Assembly: GCA_050735975.1 (NCBI GenBank)
Contig: JBOHVS010000259.1
Location: 1-10,012, forward strand
Source: DATMBL01 sp050735975
Lineage (GTDB): Bacteria; Desulfobacterota; Binatia; UBA9968
Reading direction: 5' to 3'
DNA: 10,012 nt
This document shows positions 7,224 to 10,012 of this stretch, one piece after another (position 1 is the stretch's first letter; each line of letters starts with the position of its first letter). The notes below the pieces were generated by a model. That model worked only from the letters and a program-made list of their open reading frames with translations, had not been told where the DNA came from and ran no database searches. The position numbers were made by a program, and so were the translations under genes.

Positions 7224-8267
7224 ATGTTGAATGGAAAATTACGGATTGCTCCGACGTGCTATCATGTGCTGCATCTCGTTCCGATTATGACCGCCCACGA
7301 GATGAATTTTCTCTACGATGAAGGCCTCAAATCCGGCGACGGTTCGCCGGCCTACGACATCGTGCCTGATCCTATGGTGCCCTTTGGGCTGGAGAAGTTG
7401 GGGATCTCGCAAGCGATGAAAGAAAAGTCGGTGGATATTGCGCTGGATGTTCAATCGCGGACCGTGTTTTTTCAGCGGGCTCGGGGCGCGGACCTCTACA
7501 TCATCGCCGGATGGAGAAACCAGCACACCAATGTCTGGGTTGCCCCGCCGCATATCAAGTCGTTGGCGGAATTGAAGGGCAAGCGTGTCGGGATCAGCGA
7601 CTTTAACAGCATTCGCCATTGGGCCATCCAGATCCAATTAAAAAAAGCCGGGTTGGATTTGGAGCGGGATGTGGAGTGGGTGAGAATCGGCGTCAATTCT
7701 CGGCTGCACATGGAGGCAATCAGGAACGGCAAGGTCGAGTGCGCCCCCGTGCCGCCCTGGTACGCGGAGGATCTCAAGAAAGAAGGCTGCAACGCGCTCG
7801 TCACTCCTGCCGATCAATACCCTGATGGCCGTCCCGAGCGGATCATCGCCGCAACGGGCCGGATTCTCGAAGAGCGCCCCGATCTGGTCAAGAGTTTTCT
7901 CAAGGGGCTGATCCGTTCGTATTGGTTTATGCGCGATATGCCGAAAAATCACGAATACGTCAACAATCTCGAAAAAAGACTCCGGCTCCAGAGCGCCGAC
8001 CCGGAAGAGCGGGTGATTACGAAATCGTCTCGCACGGCGCGCGACCTGGAGGCCATGCCGTTTCCCATCGATGGGCTTGCGACCGGCTTCGAAGATATGC
8101 TTTCGGAGGAGAAGAAGCTCGGGGAACTGAACTATGAGGTTCCGGCCATTAAAGACGTATGCGCGCAAGACCTGACCAAAGAGGCCTACAAGGAGCTGGG
8201 GCAGCGAAAAGAGCTGGAGGCCGAACATCGCCGGGTTAGCGCGGTCGCCGAGAAATGGGGCTACTAA
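7224..8267 (+). CDS. NMT1/THI5-like substrate-binding-fold protein (SBP2), paralogue of SBP1
   Basis: The product is 347 aa from the ATG at 7224, with a strong Shine-Dalgarno. It aligns with SBP1 end to end. By my hand alignment identity is about 86% over the first 154 residues, only about 34% over the next 30 (VNSRLHMEAIRNGKVECAPVPPWY against FHPVHLPALRSGRVDSIPCKPWEW), then about 80% to the end. Motifs are the same: SLAELKGKRVGISDFNS for the NMT1-type lobe, YIIAGWRNQ, and the C-terminal NYEVPAIKDVCAQDL. No signal peptide or membrane segment is visible. It is the last gene of the rightward run, 28 bp after the GlmL-like gene. The paralogues probably bind related but different ligands, because the variable patch falls in the second lobe. 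A decarboxylase-like role cannot be excluded. Confidence 0.86.
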   Translation: MLNGKLRIAPTCYHVLHLVPIMTAHEMNFLYDEGLKSGDGSPAYDIVPDPMVPFGLEKLGISQAMKEKSVDIALDVQSRTVFFQRARGADLYIIAGWRNQHTNVWVAPPHIKSLAELKGKRVGISDFNSIRHWAIQIQLKKAGLDLERDVEWVRIGVNSRLHMEAIRNGKVECAPVPPWYAEDLKKEGCNALVTPADQYPDGRPERIIAATGRILEERPDLVKSFLKGLIRSYWFMRDMPKNHEYVNNLEKRLRLQSADPEERVITKSSRTARDLEAMPFPIDGLATGFEDMLSEEKKLGELNYEVPAIKDVCAQDLTKEAYKELGQRKELEAEHRRVSAVAEKWGY

Positions 8268-8411
8268 GTAATAATGGATTTGTATTCGTAAGGTCGCCTC
8301 TCCGGGGCAACCCGGCCTCGGCAACCCCCCGAACCCCTCCTCAACCCGGCGCAATACACCGGGTGTTTCCCCGGATAGCTGTTGCTCGGCGCCTCTTCGC
8401 GGTTGCCTTAT
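8268..8411. terminator. Convergent intergenic region with competing stem-loops
   Basis: This 144-bp gap lies between the SBP2 stop and the GST stop. It holds ACCCGG (8344-8349) pairing with CCGGGT (8359-8364), and an overlapping alternative, CCGGG (8359-8363) with CCCGG (8370-8374). The first stem is followed by GTTTCC, a very weak U tract. A bidirectional terminator would be expected between convergent genes, but neither stem has a proper T run. GGCAACCC occurs twice (8308 and 8323 areas) with no clear meaning. Confidence 0.35.
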
Positions 8412-8972
8412 TTACGGCGTAGCGCTGACCTCGGGCCGAGCAAGGAGACGATTCATCCATGCTTTCAGATGTGGCAGACTGTCGTCGATCGTCGCCTTAT
8501 ACCGCTCGCGTCTGACGAAGAAAGGAATGTAGGTGATGTCCGCGAGGGAGTAGTCTTCAACGATAAATTCCCGGCTGCTCATCTCTCGATTCAAAGTCTC
8601 GAGATACTGTTTAAGCTCCTCCGCGGATTTTTCGACTTGGTAATCATGAGCTATGTTACCGCCCGCGCGCTGCAGCCGCGTGTTGCAGTAGTCGATCCAT
8701 ATTCTTGCCCGGGAGCGGCGAAACGGGTCTTTAGGCATTAGCGGCACGTCGGGATACTTTTCCTCGAGATACTCGTTGATGATCGCGGATTCGTAGATGA
8801 CAGCGTCGCCGTCCACCAGCACCGGAACTTTGCCGTACGGGTTTAGCTCGAGAAGTTCCTTAGGCTTGTTTTTGAGATCACATTCGATGAGTTGATAAGG
8901 GATCTTCTTTTCCGCCAGGACAAGCCTTGTCCTGTGAGCGTAGGGTCAAGGACCATAAGAAAAAAGCTTCAT
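8412..8972 (-). CDS. Glutathione S-transferase with in-frame UGA at codon 9: probable selenoprotein
   Basis: The frame runs from the ATG at 8972 to the TAA at 8414-8412: 187 codons, 186 aa if the TGA at 8948-8946 is read. The start is MKLFSYGP, then UGA, then PYAHRTRLVLAEKKIPYQLI. In GSTs this position is the active-site Ser or Cys of the S/C-P-Y/F motif that starts helix 1. The rest is a complete GST: NPYGKVPVL with cis-Pro50, YES (60-62) for the glutathione gamma-glutamyl group, YLEEKYP, and an all-helical C-terminal domain with EDYSLADITYIPF. No other stop interrupts it. A strong Shine-Dalgarno (GAGG, 8984-8981) lies 8 nt before the ATG. A SECIS-like hairpin follows the UGA at the right distance. 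The best reading is selenocysteine at the catalytic position. The alternative is a TCA-to-TGA nonsense mutation or sequencing error. If UGA stopped translation, the next candidate start is the internal GTG at 8822 (codon 51), which would remove the whole glutathione-binding N-terminus. Confidence 0.8.
8916..8934 (-). promoter_or_regulatory. Putative bacterial SECIS hairpin
   Basis: On the minus strand CAGGACAAGGCTTGTCCTG is a perfect palindrome around one base. It folds as a 7-bp stem CAGGACA/UGUCCUG with loop AGGCU (8927-8923), or an 8-bp stem with loop GGC. It begins 11 nt after the UGA, and the loop begins 18 nt after it. Known bacterial SECIS elements have a short apical loop with G in one of its first two positions, roughly 16-37 nt from the UGA. 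The E. coli fdhF element likewise has an AGGU-type loop and, as I recall, an 11-nt spacing. The hairpin lies within the coding sequence for Arg14-Leu19. Confidence 0.72.
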
Positions 8973-8977
8973 ATGAA

Positions 8978-8985
8978 TCACCTCT
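8978..8985 (-). promoter_or_regulatory. Shine-Dalgarno of the GST gene
   Basis: AGAGGTGA precedes the ATG at 8972 by five bases (GAGG core by eight). It matters because it shows that ribosomes are aimed at the start located eight codons before the UGA, and not at a downstream start. Confidence 0.75.
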
Positions 8986-9026
8986 CGGTTTGTTGTTTCG
9001 GCTGGATCGTTATCGTTGCACCGCGT

Positions 9027-9245
9027 TTAGGACTTTTGCCGCCATAGGAGCACAAGCGCTCCGGCAGCAATCGCGCCAACAGCCAACCATTGCGGGACAT
9101 TAACCGTCTCCTTTTCAGCGACAGAGAATTGCAGGGGACCCAACTTAGCTTCGTGGGTTTCCTTCGTGTAACTGAAATTTTGGTAAACAAGGCCCAGAAT
9201 ACCCGCAACTATCAGCAGCAGTCCCAAAATTTGTTTTACACTCAT
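9027..9245 (-). CDS. Small two-helix membrane protein, function unknown
   Basis: The product is 72 aa from the ATG at 9245 (MSVKQILGLLLIVAGILGLV). An upstream TTG at 9254 would add three residues and is less likely. There are two hydrophobic helices (about 4-22 and 50-67) separated by a charged, probably periplasmic loop (YTKETHEAKLGPLQFSVAEK), and a short positive tail (WRQKS). The layout resembles small conserved hypothetical membrane proteins seen in many proteobacteria, for which I know no function. It lies 54 bp upstream of the GST on the same strand, so the two are probably co-transcribed from the promoter at 9343-9317. The Shine-Dalgarno is weak. Confidence 0.75.
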   Translation of the reverse strand: MSVKQILGLLLIVAGILGLVYQNFSYTKETHEAKLGPLQFSVAEKETVNVPQWLAVGAIAAGALVLLWRQKS

Positions 9246-9316
9246 GCGGTTCAATGCTCATAAAGCCGTCGGACAGTTCGGCCCCGCGCTTGGATGCGAG
9301 CGTTTCTGGTCGCGCT

Positions 9317-9343
9317 TGTATAATGACCAATCGGGGTTGTCAA
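9317..9343 (-). promoter_or_regulatory. Promoter for the membrane protein-GST pair
   Basis: On the minus strand a perfect TTGACA (9343-9338) is followed after 15 nt by TATACA (9322-9317). The spacer is short by one or two bases, but both boxes are good. The leader to the ATG at 9245 would be about 65 nt. No closer promoter is visible upstream of the GST. Confidence 0.5.
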
Positions 9344-9357
9344 ACGGTGAGCGGGCT

Positions 9358-9453
9358 TCACTCCAATGGCTTGAGTTCTCCCAGCATGGTCGGGATTAGC
9401 TCGGTTACAGTCGGATGAATATGGACTGCGCGCCGGATGTCAGCCCAGATTGT
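9358..9453 (-). pseudogene. C-terminal remnant of a pyridine nucleotide-disulfide oxidoreductase
   Basis: The minus strand encodes TIWADIRRAVHIHP and then TVTELIPTMLGELKPLE before a TGA at 9360-9358. This looks like the C-terminal tail of class I FAD-dependent disulfide oxidoreductases (mercuric reductase/dihydrolipoamide dehydrogenase group), where the HxHPT motif supplies the active-site His of the dimer partner. A TAG (9456-9454) stands directly upstream in frame, and I can follow no further homology into 9457-9616. Only about 31 codons remain, so this is a decayed fragment, probably left by the insertion or rearrangement that brought in the neighbouring repeat. Confidence 0.65.
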
Positions 9454-9616
9454 CTAGTCTTTACTACCGGAACAGCGCTCTTTTACGTGTTACGTGCCCG
9501 ATTAAACGACGGCAACCGAGGCTTTCACAGGTGAGATTGTCGAGCAGCGAACGTCCCAGTTTAGAAACTTCCGCCGATTTCATAAGTTTATCGCGTGTGC
9601 ATATTGCTTACCAGCC

Positions 9617-9763
9617 GGCTGCTGAAAAAGACTCATATGCTTCGTTGCGCTCAATCACCTCGCTCCAATTTGCCGGCTAAGTACGCCTCCGCTCGTCGAT
9701 TTTTCGCACGCGTCGCCTCTTAGATCCCTTTGAGCAGCCTGTAAACAGAGTTTTTCAGCCGCC
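9617..9763. repeat. Palindromic interspersed repeat (long-hairpin type)
   Basis: The left end GGCTGCTGAAAAA (9617-9629) is matched by TTTTTCAGCCGCC (9751-9763), its reverse complement with one mismatch, and also by an inner end AGCAGCC (9733-9739). The body (CATATGCTTCGTTGCGCTC, AAGTACGCCTCCGC) pairs imperfectly across the centre near 9675-9690. From memory this resembles an intergenic element found in many copies in deltaproteobacterial-type genomes, with TTTTTCAGCAGCC ends. It has no coding capacity. Two right ends suggest a duplicated or nested end. Confidence 0.65.
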
Positions 9764-9799
9764 TTTTAGCAGCAGAATCGTGTGCAGCGGCGGCTGGAA
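9753..9799. repeat. GC-rich hairpin
   Basis: CAGCCGCC (9756-9763) pairs perfectly with GGCGGCTG (9789-9796). One wobble and two A-T pairs extend the stem to about 11 bp around a 25-nt loop. It borders the palindromic repeat and shares its outer right end, so it may be part of the same element or a transcription stop for whatever crosses it. Confidence 0.5.
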
Positions 9800-9853
9800 C
9801 AAAAGTTGCTCCACTCCTTCTGAGAGCGGCCACAGACGTTAAAGAGCCAAAAT

Positions 9854-9871
9854 TGTCTCACAAAAGAGACA
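9854..9871. promoter_or_regulatory. Operator-like inverted repeat
   Basis: TGTCTCACAAAAGAGACA is a perfect 6-6-6 inverted repeat, 73 bp before the start of the last gene. The half-site length and spacing fit a dimeric DNA-binding regulator. It could also be a small hairpin, but no T tract follows it. Confidence 0.4.
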
Positions 9872-9944
9872 CCGTTAAGACGAGCATACACGGCTTCACG
9901 TGGGCGGGGGAAGTAGAGTTACGAGATCAAAAAGGAGATAACCT

Positions 9945-10012
9945 ATGTGCTATAACTGCGGATGCCAAAAATCGGATGATAACATGGGAAATCCGAAGAA
10001 CATCACGAACAA
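9945..10012 (+). CDS. Small Cys-rich protein, 5' part only
   Basis: An AAAGGAGATA Shine-Dalgarno (9931-9940) sits four bases before the ATG at 9945. The 22 codons in the window read MCYNCGCQKSDDNMGNPKNI followed by Thr-Asn, with no stop before the edge. CxxCxC at residues 2-7 suggests metal binding or redox function. The MCxxCGC..DD..GxPxNIT start recalls very small conserved hypothetical proteins of bacteria whose function I do not know. The right edge cuts it, so length and role stay open. Confidence 0.7.
   Translation, partial: MCYNCGCQKSDDNMGNPKNITN

Larger units (their letters stand above)
9454..9944. other. Gene-poor region with repeats
   Basis: No credible gene is present in these 490 bp. 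An open frame at 9450-9680 on the plus strand has no Shine-Dalgarno, runs through the repeat and looks random. The stretch 9457-9616 shows nothing I recognise. The remainder holds the palindromic repeat (9617-9763), a GC-rich hairpin (9753-9799), an operator-like inverted repeat (9854-9871) and the leader of the last gene. Confidence 0.6.

Noticed and set aside
8382..8741. Plus-strand open frame over the GST
   Set aside because: It is the antisense shadow of the GST gene; the minus-strand translation is clearly a GST.
8412..8822. GST as a truncated gene starting at the GTG at 8822
   Set aside because: The codons upstream of it encode a full, well-conserved GST N-terminal domain with its own Shine-Dalgarno, so 8822 is an internal Val codon.
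9454..9456. TAG upstream of the oxidoreductase tail as a recoded codon (pyrrolysine)
   Set aside because: No homology can be followed upstream of it, so gene decay is the simpler explanation.
9450..9680. Plus-strand open frame of 76 codons
   Set aside because: It crosses the palindromic repeat, lacks a Shine-Dalgarno and has no recognisable protein features.
9617..9763. CRISPR array or tRNA-like element in the repeat region
   Set aside because: There are no regularly spaced direct repeats and no cloverleaf. The structure is one long imperfect palindrome.

Overview
This is a moderately GC-rich stretch from a Gram-negative-type bacterium. The gene content fits an environmental lineage of the kind often found in soil or sediment metagenomes (Deltaproteobacteria/Desulfobacterota, Binatota, Rokubacteria or Tectomicrobia): a family III CoA-transferase, an exported Bug-family binding protein with TctA/TctB, NMT1/THI5-like proteins, and a long hairpin-forming intergenic repeat. 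The lineage guess is an inference and is weak.

Left part: a CaiB/BaiF family III CoA-transferase runs leftward from 1200 and leaves the window with almost all of the protein present. It has a good promoter of its own. A divergent intergenic region of about 370 bp separates it from a rightward run of six genes (1571-8267). In order these are an NMT1/THI5-like binding-fold protein (SBP1), a Bug/TctC-like solute-binding protein, TctA, TctB, a GlmL/MutL-family ASKHA ATPase, and a second NMT1/THI5-like protein (SBP2) that is a close paralogue of SBP1. TctC, TctA and TctB make one complete tripartite tricarboxylate transporter, so the core job is uptake of an unidentified carboxylate. The divergent CoA-transferase could activate such an acid, which is inference. 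The two NMT1-like proteins lack recognisable signal peptides, and the window holds no ABC permease or ATPase for them. The GlmL-like protein has no mutase subunits beside it.

Right part: two leftward genes follow convergently. One is a two-helix membrane protein of about 72 residues (9245-9027). The other is a glutathione S-transferase (8972-8412) whose reading frame is interrupted by one UGA at codon 9, where GSTs of this type normally carry the active-site Ser/Cys (S/C-P-Y). Eleven nucleotides after this UGA is a perfect 19-nt hairpin with an AGGCU apical loop, which has the form and spacing of a bacterial SECIS element. A strong Shine-Dalgarno sits at the ATG just eight codons upstream of the UGA. 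The best reading is an overlooked selenocysteine-containing GST, and this is the most interesting item in the window.

The last 650 bp contain the C-terminal remnant of a pyridine nucleotide-disulfide oxidoreductase, a palindromic interspersed repeat, an operator-like inverted repeat, and the start of a small Cys-rich protein that runs off the right end.
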